Assembly (NCBI GenBank): GCA_002946415.1
Contig: NJPS01000065.1
Span: forward strand, 124,001 to 188,000
Length of the DNA: 64,000 bases
Reading direction: 5' to 3'
Source of the DNA: Rutstroemia sp. NJR-2017a BVV2
Lineage: Eukaryota; Ascomycota; Leotiomycetes; Helotiales; Rutstroemiaceae
The notes under the pieces were generated by a model. The model made no database searches. It was not told the origin of the DNA and saw nothing but the letters and a program-made list of their open reading frames with translations. The translations under genes were made by a program, and so were the position numbers. Positions 1 to 11,508 of the stretch are shown here, piece after piece (the first letter of the stretch is position 1; each line of letters begins with the position of its first letter).

Positions 1-343
1 CTTTTCACCGTCTGAACCGTCGACGTCAAATGTTGCTTGCTGCGAACCTGTAGAACTTCTCCTTAAAACCACATCTCAAAAATTGAATAAGCTGGAGTTT
101 TTGGAAGAACAGAGGAATTGTCCATAATTAGTACCCTATTCTAATGCAAAGTTTACATAACCGTACTCCATAATAAGCAAGAAATAATTGGTACACGAAT
201 TCCAGACCTTCCCTTCCGTCTTTTCTTTTCACTCCTCCTTTAGGCACACAACTCAGATTCTTTGCAAACGCTCCAGGAGAATCGCCGTCTTCGTTCCAGA
301 TATCTATATTCCAATAACTCTCGAATAGTCTTTAGTACACAAA
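1..343. other. Left edge, promoter/5' UTR of the zinc-finger gene
   Basis: No gene is supported here. The last ~100 bases before the ATG at 344 are pyrimidine-rich on the + strand, as is common in fungal 5' leaders. A longer minus-strand frame across this stretch looks like a shadow. Confidence 0.4.
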
Positions 344-964
344 ATGGGTGGAGGCAACGTAAGTATTCCCATCTCCTTAACACTTCACACAAAGGATCCG
401 TCAAGGTTGCGGGCATATTCTCCACCTTGTCGCTCAACCTGCTTTTTGACCATAATTTTGCGGATCTGAGCCAAGATGATTGGCGTGATTGACCCGACCG
501 GATCTGACCTCTGTATAGGGCGCAAAAGCAGCTTCGAGGAGAAAGCGAGCGGACAAGGACGATAAGGGTGTCGCAAAGTCGCAACTGAAGGTTAACGAGC
601 AAGCCAAGTCTATTCAATGCGATACATGCAAGAGCACATTCTTGCAGACTACAAAGCTGCCTGCGTGAGTGTCTCCTCTTCTTTCTTGCGCATGATGTTC
701 TTGACATCAGGAGGATGAACTATAGCGGGAAAAGTCGTTCCTGGATGCGACTGCAATATCATTTGGCGGATGAAAGCGCAGTAGCGGCGGACGGCTGTCT
801 GCGGCGATATTCAAGCCGAACTCAGGCTGACGGTTTCTGCAAAACATAGTCTTACAGAGCACGCCTCAAATAAGCACTCGAAAACCCTTGAAGCATGCTT
901 CGCGAAATACCTCGCCACGCTGCCGCCATCTCTTGTGGACGCCAGCAAACAGGGCGCGAAGTAG
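344..964 (+). CDS. Small DUF1909-type (ZNF706-like) zinc-finger protein
   Basis: Three exons (344-358, 519-664, 850-964) give 91 residues. Donors are GTAAGT and GTGAGT; acceptors are TATAG and CATAG. The protein starts MGGGNGAKAA, has a basic linker, and carries one C2H2-like zinc site: Cys39, Cys42, His58, His63, with the family pattern CDTCK then LxEHxxNKH. Small proteins of this type exist from fungi to animals (ZNF706); the molecular role is poorly defined. Very short first exons are common in this family, which supports the 15-base exon 1. The third acceptor was chosen because it alone joins LPA to LTEH in frame. The frame and motif are seen; the family name is from knowledge. Confidence 0.85.
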
Positions 965-1254
965 TAGTTCTGAAACTGCTTGTTTGCGTTGGCGCACGGG
1001 TCGATTCGAAGATTGTGACGAAGGCACGACATCATACGACAGATATACATACGGTGGGAGATTGTTCTTTTTCCTTAGACTTACGAAGAGCGACGGACTT
1101 TATTTAATTTGTGAAGGAGAGCGAGCGTTGGGCGCATGGTCTAGGCATAATGGCGTTATACCTCCCAAGCTATGGCGAGCTAGCATAGCGGACTAGTTAC
1201 TTGATTTGAGCCAGAAGAACATTATATCTCATCTCTATGCGCATATTGTGCGTT

Positions 1255-2506
1255 TTATGTTTCACCCGGCGGTGTAACCGGCATACTCTTTCTCTTCCTC
1301 TCCTCCTCCTGCTCTGCCCTAATTTCCTTCAGTATCTCCGGATACCACCTCTCTCCCACATCTACATGGCTCTTAATCCTATTTCGAAGCGTCGCTTCCC
1401 CAAGCGTCTGCGCCTTGCCGCCCCCTCTAAATGTAAACTCCACATCATCTAGCCTTCCTCCCACCTCCGCCAAAACCTTCTTCCTCATATCCCTAATCTC
1501 CTGCGGCACATCGCCAATACCCACCTCATTCAATTCCTCGAATCGCGTGCTCCCCCTCACGCCTTGAAAGAAAGGAATACTATATCTCGGCCCTCCTCCC
1601 CAAGCCGGACTCAACACCCTATGCGTAGTACTAGCACAAACCCCCTTCGTCAACGCCTCCATCCCCTGTCCAATAGCCACCACAACCGTGCCCTCCTTCG
1701 GCGGACAATCGATCCATTCGCCCTTCATATTCTGCACCTGTAGCCCCTTCTTATCGCCCACCTGCAATAGATACGATGTCAACATCGAATCCTTATGTGG
1801 ACCTACTCCCTGCCCTTGTTGTTCCGCTCCCAGTCCTAGTTCTTTCAAATCAGGATATTTGACAATCTTGAGCTTGTGTTGTTGGTCTTGGTCGAAAAAT
1901 CGATCAAAGGCGGAGGGAGAGAGCCCGATGGCTTCCGCGATGAGAGAGGTGAAGAACATAGATACGGAGGCCATTTGGGAGATATAGGATTCGAAGACAG
2001 GGCGGAAATTGGGGAGGTGAGTAGGAGAGGGCCAGAGGTTGGGCGCGAGGAGGTTGTAGTAGAGGGGGTCGGTTGCGCTGGGGAGGGGATGAGGTGTGGA
2101 GAGGTCGATTTGCTCACGGTGATCTGGTGCGAATGCCGTGAGTTCGGCGGAGAGCGGGGAGTAGCCGAGAAAGGACGGGGCATTGACCATTTGAATCTTC
2201 GTCCTGATTATGAGATTGATTAGTATGGAAAGGAAAGAGATCTTGCAGGAAGTTGTGCAGCAATATGATTCCCCGAAAAGTAGGAAATACAGGAAGGAAA
2301 ACGCACTTTTCTTCCATAGGTATATCGAAGAACTTCACCCCTTCTTCTACCACAGTCTCTTCTAGCTTCCGAGGAATCCCGGTGTTCTTGAGGTATAAGA
2401 AGCCTACTTCAAGCAACGCATGTCGCAATTGATCTAGAAAGTCCGGTTTCGTATCTGCAGATCTGGCAAGGGAGAGATCGAGGACAGGAACATTGGTGAA
2501 GGACAT
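1255..2506 (-). CDS. 2-oxoglutarate/Fe(II)-dependent dioxygenase, isopenicillin-N-synthase-like
   Basis: Two exons on the minus strand, 2307-2506 and 1255-2203, joined through GTGCGT...ATCAG, give 382 residues. The N-terminal half matches the DIOX_N region (VPVLDLSLA, then ALLEVGFLYLKNTGI). The jelly-roll core carries the iron ligands His203-x-Asp205 in GPHKDSMLTSYLLQ and distal His261 in STTHRVLSP, followed by the Arg273-x-Ser275 pair that binds 2-oxoglutarate in PRYSIPFF. All catalytic residues are present, so the enzyme should be active. Substrate cannot be read from sequence: relatives act on secondary metabolites, flavonoid-like compounds or amino acids. An upstream TTG could extend the frame by three codons, but the ATG at 2506 is preferred. 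No pathway neighbours are present. Confidence 0.85.
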
Positions 2507-2853
2507 TTTGGGCAAATTAGCTTAAAAGAAATTTACATAGAAAATGATAGCGGATTTTGCGCAACTTATAAACTCGTATGTGAAGACGAGCGCTTGCTAA
2601 TCTGCAGCGGCATGAACTGATGTTATCGTACACCAAGATACTTTGGTGGACTCTAGAACAAACAAAGTGGGGTGCGGGGTGATTCCGTCATATGGCGCAA
2701 TCGTGGCAGACGTTGGACCCCTATTGTACTATTGTAGATCATGCACTTTTCAAGGTATCAATGTAGTTTTATGTACAACCACACAGGAATCTCCATAACG
2801 CTCAAACTTTAGAAACCACCCTTGTTATGCTGAGGACTTAACCCATTACTTCA
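2507..2853. other. Intergenic, dioxygenase promoter and UTP17 3' region
   Basis: Promoter of the minus-strand dioxygenase and the 3' flank of UTP17. I see no conserved reading frame. Confidence 0.4.
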
Positions 2854-5800
2854 TTATGACACCCGCTCCAGAGGTTTGCTGGAAAACAACCCCGCCACTT
2901 GATAGAACATCTCTTCCAATGGCGGCAACGCGAAAGCTGGCCCAATATCGAAGACTTCCGAGAGTTCCTGCTGGGTTACAACAGGAGTCTCATTTTCTTC
3001 CTCGATGGCTGTTGGAGATGGAGGTTGAGCTTCTTCCGGCTCCTCTTCGTCGTCTTCAACCATCTGCAACAACTCTCCCACAGGTTCGTCGGCTATTGTA
3101 TCCAGATGGAGATCCACTGTGGATTGCGCCAAAGTGATGGCTGATTGTACTCCCTTCTTCGTCACACTTCGAATCTCAGCGGCACCATCAATGGCCAAGT
3201 ACCCTTCCATATCTACAGCCGGTACAAGAGCAGTAAGGAGCGTATCGAAACATTCCGTAAAGTATGGCACCTGGCTATCCTGACCGAAAACAGCCAAAGC
3301 AGAGTAAGTTGGTGGTTGCGTGCGTGATTTCCGCTCCTCCGTCGTTGGGGGATTCAGTCTCATGGGAATGGCAACTGCAAAAGTATGGCTTTTTCGATCG
3401 ATTGCCAAGTGCATCATCTCAACCTTCTGTGCTACCTTCATGTGTTTCAAAGGAATAGACAAGGTGAAGCTGTACCTCATCTGGTCCGCCACCAAGTCAT
3501 GGACTCTGACAGAGTTAGAAAGTGTTACCAGATCTCTGCCCAAGATCTCCATACGCACAATGTGGCCTTCATATAAGCCACATTGCGAGCTCTTGATTGT
3601 GCCTGACTCTGGATCCAATATGTGGACTATACCGTTGTCACCATACGCTGCAGCCAAAGTAGAGCCATCCTCAGCGAAGGCCACACATCCGTTCTGAGGA
3701 GGAAGTGGTAGTGAATCCTCGGCAAGCTCAGATTTGGCAAGATGAATTGCGTGCCGGCAATGCCAATTTTGCAAAGGGTGACCATGCTCATCCTTTACTG
3801 AAACCCCGTCCCTCATGCGTGTCTTAGGGGACCATGTTCGCACTACACGATCTTCTCCAATAGTAGCAAATTGCAAAGAATCAGGGTCTGAAGACAGATC
3901 TAGAACCCGGCCGGCACCGGTGCTGCCACTGCTCTGCGCATGTGGGGCATTGATGCGGGAAACAAGTTCCCATGTTTGGGATGCATCTTTCCACTTCCAA
4001 AATTTAAGATAGACCTCGCGTCTTAAACTAAGCTCATCAACGTAGTTCGTAGCTTGATGCCGAACGAACTCGAGGTCCACTAGTGGAGGCGTCCATTCAT
4101 CGACAGTAGCTAACCAAAGTCCATTCTGAGAGATTTGGATATGGGTGACTCGGGGCTCGGAGATCGGAAGAGAGTTCGGCGTCGTATTATTATTGCTAAC
4201 ATTCGTCCTCGCGAGAGCTTGCCTAGAGACATTATGGCCTGTGCTAATATCATACGTTTGCAGAAATAGGCAAGCTCTGGTTGGAGCACCCTGCAATGGA
4301 ATCTCCTGAATCGGCCCAACCCCGAGAAGTAATTGAGAAGGATTTGACGGGTTGAGAACAGCCGGTGTTCTCTGCACCATTGGATACCAGTAGGTATCAG
4401 CTTTGAGTCTCCTCACTTGTAAATTTCGCGGCTCTGCAAACCGCGTGACGTTAGACTGAATGCCTGCAATATTTGCGGTAGGCTCCAACTCTGCAGTAGA
4501 AAGTACAAGTGCAGAATTATCCGCGAGCTGAATACCATAAGACGTGCCAGAGGGTGAGACAACAAGATTAAGGATAGGAGTGGTCATGTAGGGTAAGAAT
4601 TCTTTTTTCCCAGTGTCGAGTTGCCAAAGGACGAGTACTGCTTCATCTCCCCCAGAAATGATATAGTTTCCTGATGTGACGTTAGTTCATGATCCTGGTT
4701 TGGCAATGCAATACTATACGCACCGTCTAATGACCATTTCACAGTATTGACCACTTGTCGATGCCAATGAAATTTGGCTGGAGTGAGATTGAGTCTGGAA
4801 GAATTATTTTTATCTTCTGATAGTATTAGATTTGCCAATAGATCTCGATGAACGAATATGGCTCCTTTCGCATCACCCACAACAATATCAGCTATGGGTA
4901 TTTTTTTCGGCACACGCTTATCCTCATTCCCAGTTCTATGAGATACTCGAATGTCAAATGAGGTGATAGTATCAGCAGATTGAAAGACTCGGAATTCGTA
5001 TTTGAGCTTGTCCGTGGTGTTGAAGTCTAACGACCGAATATTCCCGACTAAAACACTCTTGCCAGAGACCGCAAGTATCACGGAGCCTTCCTTAGCTGTC
5101 TTTAGCTTGTAGATAGGTGATTTCGAGTTGTGTATGGTTCTTGCGACTGTCTGTATAGGCGAACCCGGTTGCGTCAATTCATTCGCGGTTATGCGCCATC
5201 CACCGTCCTTCTTCTCTTCCGTAGTAAAAAGCACATCCCTCCGTCTACCAGCTGATAGCATAGAAGCGACCGTCATATGTATACAACCAGTCGATGATAC
5301 CCTCCATGACTGATCGTTACCCACTCCTAATGTCCAGTCTACGCGGTAGATTGCGCCGTCAGACAAAGCAACCCAGACAATGCTTGATTCCGTCGGTGAC
5401 AATTCATACGCAACGATATGAGCGAGAGGGTGTTTCGAAGGATCGAATTTGATAGTTCTCGTAAGAAGGGAATTGGAAGTTGAATAGACGAGCAAGCTCA
5501 TCCGGTGGGCCAAAATGAAAGATCTTCAATACTAATTAGCATACTCCTTCAAAACCCAGTAAAGTGTATATACTTCTCATCTTTAGCGAAAACTGGCTCA
5601 GCATTGATTATTCTGCCTCCGACCGAATCGGATATCATCCAGCCTGGGACTCGTGGCTTCGGAGCCTGCGGTATGGTCCTCTCCCATAACTTCTTGTTGC
5701 TCTTGGGCCTAACGGGAGTCTGTTTCGTTTCTGAGTTTTGGGGTTCATTGCTGGGCTCTGGCAACGGAGGCGCAAATAAATCCTCGAAATCAATGGCGTC

Positions 5801-6004
5801 AGCATCATCATTTGCTCCGTTATCAGCCGTTTCATCGGCTGGGACCAATTCCTTTCCTCTTTCGAGGGACGCAAAGATGTCCCAGCCGACATTGCTTTGG
5901 GGGAACTTGGTAGCGGACGGCGTAGGTTCGGAGCCTTGTTTGGTTCTTTTGGGGGTATCCAATACATCCACTGGACCTCTCTTGCGCTTCAATATCGAAG
6001 CCAT
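2854..6004 (-). CDS. UTP17: U3 snoRNP/t-UTP WD40 protein Utp17 (Nan1, WDR75 family)
   Basis: Three exons (5574-6004, 4724-5523, 2854-4670) give about 1015 residues. It begins MASILKRKRGPVDVLDTPKR, a typical opening of fungal Nan1/Utp17, followed by an acidic low-complexity stretch and then WD40-like beta-propeller blades, e.g. HWHRQVVNTVKWSLDGNY, GGDEAVLVLWQLDTGKK and FATIGEDRVVRTWSPKT. The C-terminus is acidic (VEDDEEEPEEAQ). In yeast this t-UTP subcomplex member joins pre-rRNA transcription and 18S processing in the nucleolus. Intron 1 was placed because GTATAT...TTGAAG restores KSFILAHRMSLLVYS. Intron 2 (GTGCGT...CATCAG) restores the GNYIISGG blade. It is divergent from RPB10 with a 238-bp shared promoter. 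Length exceeds yeast Nan1 (896), as usual for filamentous fungi. Confidence 0.88.
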
Positions 6005-6242
6005 GGTATTTGTCTGGAAATCTTGTGGAGTATTAGAAGGTTGAAGGTTGTGAATGTCAAGACTGCAATTCTCAGCGGGCGAGGCAGGCAGATCTCCGAA
6101 CTTTTTTTAATTTTTATTTTAGCGAGATCGCGATAAAGAAAAATGTTAAACCTCGCGCGGCGAACTTCATCACTCTTTGATTTGAACTCTTTTACAAACA
6201 CAACGCCATCGCAAAACTTTACAGCAAACCACTTACATCAAA
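6005..6242. promoter_or_regulatory. Bidirectional promoter UTP17/RPB10
   Basis: A 238-bp gap between two divergent start codons. It contains an A/T tract (positions ~6104-6122, T-rich on +) and CG-rich elements around 6123-6165. A shared promoter for a ribosome-biogenesis gene and an RNA polymerase subunit is inferred from spacing only. Confidence 0.5.
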
Positions 6243-6663
6243 ATGATTATTCCAGTACGCTGCTTCTCTTGCGGAAAGGTACATAGCTTCAAGATTCTGC
6301 ACGAAGAGCTGTCATTAATAATTACGCAGGTTACAGGAGATCTATGGGAGCGATTTGTTAGGCTTATCGACGAGGGTGTCAATGATGGGTCAGTCAGAAC
6401 TCTCCTTCTTGAAGCAATGTTTTTGCCTCTTACTGATGATTGTATCAGCGATGCTATGGATCAACTAAAGCTCAACCGTTATTGTTGTCGCCGCATGGTC
6501 ATGACCCACGTCGATCTCATCGAAAAGCTACTCAGGTATGGCGGCAACCCTTCGGATGAACAAAGGATTATAATTTCTTTGACCCTACAATATACCGGCC
6601 ATCTGCTAATTATTTAGATATAACCCCGCGGAACGAGATGCGAAGAAAGCCGCTTTGAACTAG
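6243..6663 (+). CDS. RPB10: RNA polymerase I/II/III shared subunit Rpb10 (RPABC5)
   Basis: Four exons (6243-6278, 6330-6388, 6449-6535, 6618-6663) encode 75 residues, close to the 70-residue yeast protein. The near-invariant N-terminus [13 protein letters not shown] is split by intron 1. The zinc site is Cys7, Cys10, Cys44, Cys45, with the CCRRM(V/I) motif. The [10 protein letters not shown] end is typical. The protein is a structural subunit common to all three nuclear RNA polymerases. Donors are GTACAT, GTCAGT and GTATGG; each acceptor is the only one that keeps the family sequence in frame. The gene faces UTP17 head to head. Confidence 0.97.
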
Positions 6664-9049
6664 GTTTCTCAGAGAACAGGCCGTTCGTATACGACTCTAT
6701 AAAAAAACCCCCTCGATCAGCAACCGCATGCTGTCAGATACAACTTCGGAAAAGCGCGACACGCGACTAGAAGACGAAGCGCTTCCTCTCGAGATAATGC
6801 TGCAGGCGTTGATTGGAGGTCAAATTGCAATACAACAGATTTCCGGCGTGGGCGTTTTGGGGCTGCACGTAGGAGCATTTGGGTCCTTAGATTGACGTTG
6901 CATATTGGTGTTGGTATTGGCATCGGTATTCGTTCCAGAAGCGGAGGGAAGATTGTTTTCGGGCGAACTATCACTTTTCCAGAATCAGAGGAACATTTTC
7001 CAATCTATGTCCAACATATCCATGAAGCAGTGATTTCGGTTGTTTTTGGAGACCACGCAAGCCTAGATGAACAGTTACGGTTATTGGGACGAGGTGTCCC
7101 GAGGGTTCGGCACCCTTATGTACAACGCATACATATGCTAGTTTGAAGCGTAGTCTGCATATTTGGCCAGCCACAAAACTCAGGATTGGACTTATGTTGG
7201 TGCATGTTAATTTGTGCCGAACCAACATTCACCGACGGGAGGATAATGCTCTACCAGCAGGGAACCTTTGTCTTGGACGGGCCGTGAATGGCAGGTAAAG
7301 CGCTCAACACTTGAAAAAGAAGCAGATCGCGTCCATAAGGCTAGAAGTGGTGGAGCAATTGTTGGAACTAATCGAATCAGACTTCATGGCGTTGATCGCG
7401 TTCATTGCAACGACCAACAGTTGTATGCTCATCTTAATGATGAAGTCTTTCAAAACATTGAGTTTTCACGCCAAGGGTTAGGAAGTGAGGGGGTGAGTCT
7501 CGCCATGGAGTGCTAGGAAAGCGTATTGTACTCGTGGGCACCAATGAGGGGCAGAGCTCTAATGACAGTAATGACAAGATTCCTTTTCAGCCTTTTTCTT
7601 ACCAGCCGTAGCCCGTCTTGCTTGCACACGACTTTTAGTGACTAGTCAATGTGATCATATGTAGATCGAAATAAGGACAATTGATCTTTTATCCGACCCT
7701 TGGGCCCGGTCCCGAGGCTCCGGACACCAACTCTGTTAGGACTCATTCGGCCGCGATGAGCCAAAGATAAGTCCATGATCTATGGCTTCAAAGCGGCCCC
7801 AACACGCTCGTAGCACCTTCCAACCGTTGGACCAGGATTGATGCCATGTTGTTTGTTTTCAAAGAGAACTTCTCATTGCATTGGGCAGAAACCTGATGAT
7901 GACTTCCTTCAGTTCTCAAGATTCGGCCTCATAGCGTAGGCTTTCCAAAAATGATGCTATTTTGAACATATGTAGATGTTGACATAGGGCCTCTGGTGGA
8001 GTAACCTCATTGATGTTTCTTCCCTTGCCCCATTCTTCCTGGCTGTGGTACAAGAAATGACAAGGACCTCATGGGATTCCAAGATAAACTGTACGTACTC
8101 CGCACTACGAAGGTTTAACCTTGGCTTGGGTAGAAAGTAGACACTAGAAACCTTGAGCAGCAAAAAGTCCTGTCGACTCGAGTAGTTAATCTTGTAAGCG
8201 CCGAGTATGCCTGTGGCTTATGCATGCAAAGAGGATCAAAAGACACCAATTGGGAAAGATGATTGGCTCTCGTTAATTCAAGTGATAAGTCACTGCTCTT
8301 CGAAACTGTCCCTCTTGAGAACGGTAGGCTTATTTTCCAAGCCAAATGTGGTATTTATGTTCATCCGACGTACAGTATTCCACTCGTCCAATCCGCGAAC
8401 ACAACCAATGTACTTTGTGTGCCATACAACGGGGAACATTCTCTCTCGATTCGCGACAATAACAACACAGAACGCGAGGAGGATACCTGCCGATAGCGAG
8501 GCCTTGTGAAGTTGTGACTCTGTGAGGGACGAAAGGTAAAATTCTTTCCCTGCAAGTTCATCGCTCCACTTCCCACAGGGATTCAGAGGTCCCCGCCAAA
8601 AGTCCGCTACTGTAAAGCTACGTTCGTTCATCATCCCCCGAGAGACGTGAATCTGCGGCACAGCGCTTCCATTCTCTACGCATCCATATCCACGGTTCAT
8701 GGCTTTTTCATAATATTTTGATCTGAGCGTGTATTTTTGCTTACGCGCATCCATTCATTCATTCCACCTAAGCTCCTTACGGCGAGATCCATAAACCTGG
8801 GAATCTCGTGGTGCCAGCACTTCCACGAGCGTTCCAACGGTTCGGACTTCCTGCTGGGAAAGTCTTAATCCGTCCCAAAGCTTTCCCCTTCAGCCCCAGC
8901 GAATCTGCCTGTGTGCCCCTCTCCAATCTGGCGTTGTAAGCATTGTCATATTTTTTATAATTAAACGTCAGTGTCCGCCCAAGAATTACGTTCTGCCATC
9001 TTCGTGGTTCTCTGTCTTCTTGTATCAGAGCATTGTCAAGCAGCCAGCG
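6664..9049. other. 2.4-kb stretch without a supported gene
   Basis: Several short frames exist but none shows a recognised domain. The + frame ~7268-7516 (ending GVSLAMEC) and the + frame 6892-7146 look mildly protein-like but lack a credible start and splice partner. They could be decayed gene remnants or chance. A minus frame at 8290-8754 is listed separately. The promoter of the gene at 9050 should lie at the right end. Confidence 0.4.
8290..8754 (-). CDS. Doubtful hypothetical ORF, 154 residues
   Basis: An uninterrupted minus-strand frame with an ATG at 8754. The translation has one hydrophobic segment (AGILLAFCVVIVANR), two tryptophan-rich stretches, and no motif I recognise. A second frame is open on the opposite strand across much of it (8207-8509), so chance openness is likely. 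There is no clear splice signal or obvious promoter. Kept because it is the longest frame in this gap. Confidence 0.2.
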   Translation of the reverse strand: MDARKQKYTLRSKYYEKAMNRGYGCVENGSAVPQIHVSRGMMNERSFTVADFWRGPLNPCGKWSDELAGKEFYLSSLTESQLHKASLSAGILLAFCVVIVANRERMFPVVWHTKYIGCVRGLDEWNTVRRMNINTTFGLENKPTVLKRDSFEEQ

Positions 9050-11508
9050 ATGACAATGGAAAGTCCATTAATGGCTTCGCCTCTGAACGCCATGTCTCCC
9101 TTCTCTCCATACACGGACTTCTCTATGTCGCCGTGCTCTCCATCTGCCCATAGATCTTCTTACTATCACTCAATGTATGTATTGTCGTTACGGAAATCGA
9201 CCATGCTAACTGAACCCAACAGCTCTGCGCGAAATCCCTCCGGGGATCATCTCCAACCAGCTTCCTTCGAAGACGGCCTTTCTCCCGCCAGTGCGCAGCT
9301 GCTAAGTCCTATGAGCGATATGGTAGGACCTTCGCCTGTCACCTCGAATGGCACTACAACAACAGAAATTGAGGACGAGGTGGCAGACGAGGCAATAGAG
9401 CCAGAAGATATACCGAGGGCAGATTCACAAGCAACTGTTAGTCATCCGTACTAGAGTCTGATCCCCCGGCGCTAACTTTGGATAGCTAAAACGATTAAGT
9501 ACGAATCTGCCAGATGAGTTTCGTGCATCTATCGACGACGAGTCTGTTTCAGTCATTCATGCACCTGAAGGCTACGCGAGATTTGTAAGGCATCAAGATT
9601 TCATTTTGATGAAGACCGCATGACTGACCGGAACAGATTTTCAACGAGAAGACCCCAATATCAGCACAGGCTACTTACAATCGGTCGACGCCTACACCAT
9701 ATCAACAGCCTGGAAGTTCTAGGACAAGCCCCAGGTCCAGCCCAAGATCTAGTCCTCGAGGTATCTTGAAGACGAGCCCTAGAACGACCCCCAAAACGAG
9801 CCCGAAGATAAGCCCTAAATTAAGTCCAAAAAATCTTCAGATCAAAGAAGTTGCAAACAAGGTAAGGCCGTTGTGTTCTCTATAGAAGATGAAGCTGAGT
9901 ATTATACAGTCTACAGATCATGGCCCAACGTCACCGCCGCCTATATCTACAGATATAAGGCCCATAAAGTATGGTCTAGAAAATGCAACACCCCGAGCTC
10001 AGACCCGCCAAGAAGTGGAATCCTTTGAGCAAGAAAAGAGACCATCTCGACCAAGCAGTCTCGAAGGTATAGCGGAAGAAGAACAAGAAATTCAAACGCC
10101 ATACTCACTCTTCTCAGGCATTCCCGAAGAATTATCGAAAGACTTCTCCGAGGACGACTTTGATGCCCGCACTGTTCACAATTCAGATGAGGAAGTCGCA
10201 GCTCTGAAGACAGCTTTGAACGAATGTTGGACTTTATGCAACACTTTAGCTAGCCTTAGTTCCATTCATCGCGAGCGGATATTTAGCTTTTCTGGATCTG
10301 GAGATGCCCACGAAAAGGCCTGGAAATGTTGCTGGAAGCTTTGCAAGAAATTGTACGACAGCCGCGACGAAGATCACGAATTCCATGTTCGGCCAACCCT
10401 CGATATGTGTCGGGACTTCTGTCAGGCTTTATTTGACGTGCGCCGAAAGAAAGACGAACTAGCAGATTCGGTGTTAAGGGTCAGTTTCGAGTTGAATAAC
10501 CACCTATACAACACCCACGATCGCAATCTCCCTGAAGCATTCCGTGAGAGGACTTTAGATTTCTACATTACCCTTTGTCATCGTCTGATGAAGCAGCGAA
10601 GTGAATTGGCAGAGGAAACCGATGCGTTACTCCGAGCCTGTTGGGGCTTAGCCGAAATGCTGTTTAGTCTTCGACAGAACCGACGTGAGGACAAACCAGC
10701 AGATGAGGAACTCTTAGGATCTGCCGTTCAGGCTTGCTGGGAGCTGTGCGATCTTTTCCGGGAGGGCTGGACGCAAGTCCGTCCAGAGCGTGGCACACCT
10801 CGCCCATCGCAAACTACCTTCACGCACCCATCCGACCAAATGTCACGTTCCTCACATACAAAAACAAGCAGTCTAGCCTCTTTATCGGAGAGCCTCGAAG
10901 AACATACCGCAACACGCTATGTCATCTTACCAGAAACGCCCACCACGGATTTTGAGGATACTCCTATAACACCCGAAGTTGACTCGCCTAACATTCCCAA
11001 CATAATGGTTCTTGGAACAGAGAGTCGAACGGTTGTTCCTAGATGGTCTTCTACGGCCTCTTCTCTCTCTGGCTACTCACAAGAAAGTAGTAGCACAGTA
11101 ACCAACGGAAACCAACCGGAAGATTTGAACTTGACGCGACTTAAAATGCTCATATTAAAAGCTGCAATGAATGTGGGCTACTCGCGCAATGCTTCTTCAT
11201 CAACAAATGCGCCCTTGACACTACAGAGCTTTGTCAAATCCTTGCCAACAGGAACGTTTGGCTCCTCGCAAGCGCATGCGAACTTACTGGTATCTTACCG
11301 GAACTTAGTACTCAGTGATCCAACTTTCAGACATGCAAGCTCTTTGCCCCCTGTGGGCAAGAAAGTATCGGCACCCGATGTAGCCAAAAGCGTAGGATGG
11401 ATGATGAGAGCGGGGCATTACACCTTCCTCAAGGATCTTTTTAGATTGGTGTTTGGCTTTCATGTCGACGAAGCCGATTCACGAAAAAATGTGAGCATCA
11501 CAGTATGA
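9050..11508 (+). CDS. Fungus-specific protein with S/T-P-K/R array and repeated helical domain (possibly DUF7624)
   Basis: Five exons (9050-9174, 9223-9436, 9486-9584, 9637-9861, 9910-11508) encode 753 residues. Introns are 48-52 bp with good branch sites (GCTAAC in introns 1 and 2). The N-terminus is Ser/Pro-rich. Exon 4 (residues ~147-221) carries a dense run of SPR, SPK and TPK tripeptides, potential CDK/MAPK sites. Residues ~315-514 form an all-helical domain in which a [C/Y]-W/x-x-L-C-x-x-L unit recurs about seven times (e.g. CWTLCNTL, CWKLCKKL, CRDFCQAL, YITLCHRL, CWGLAEML, CWELCDLF). The C-terminal ~90 residues form a second conserved-looking block (SYRNLVLSDPTFRHAS...KDLFRLVFGF). I recall similar proteins widely in Pezizomycotina as unknowns; the DUF number is tentative. 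A second ATG two codons downstream is an alternative start. Confidence 0.75.
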
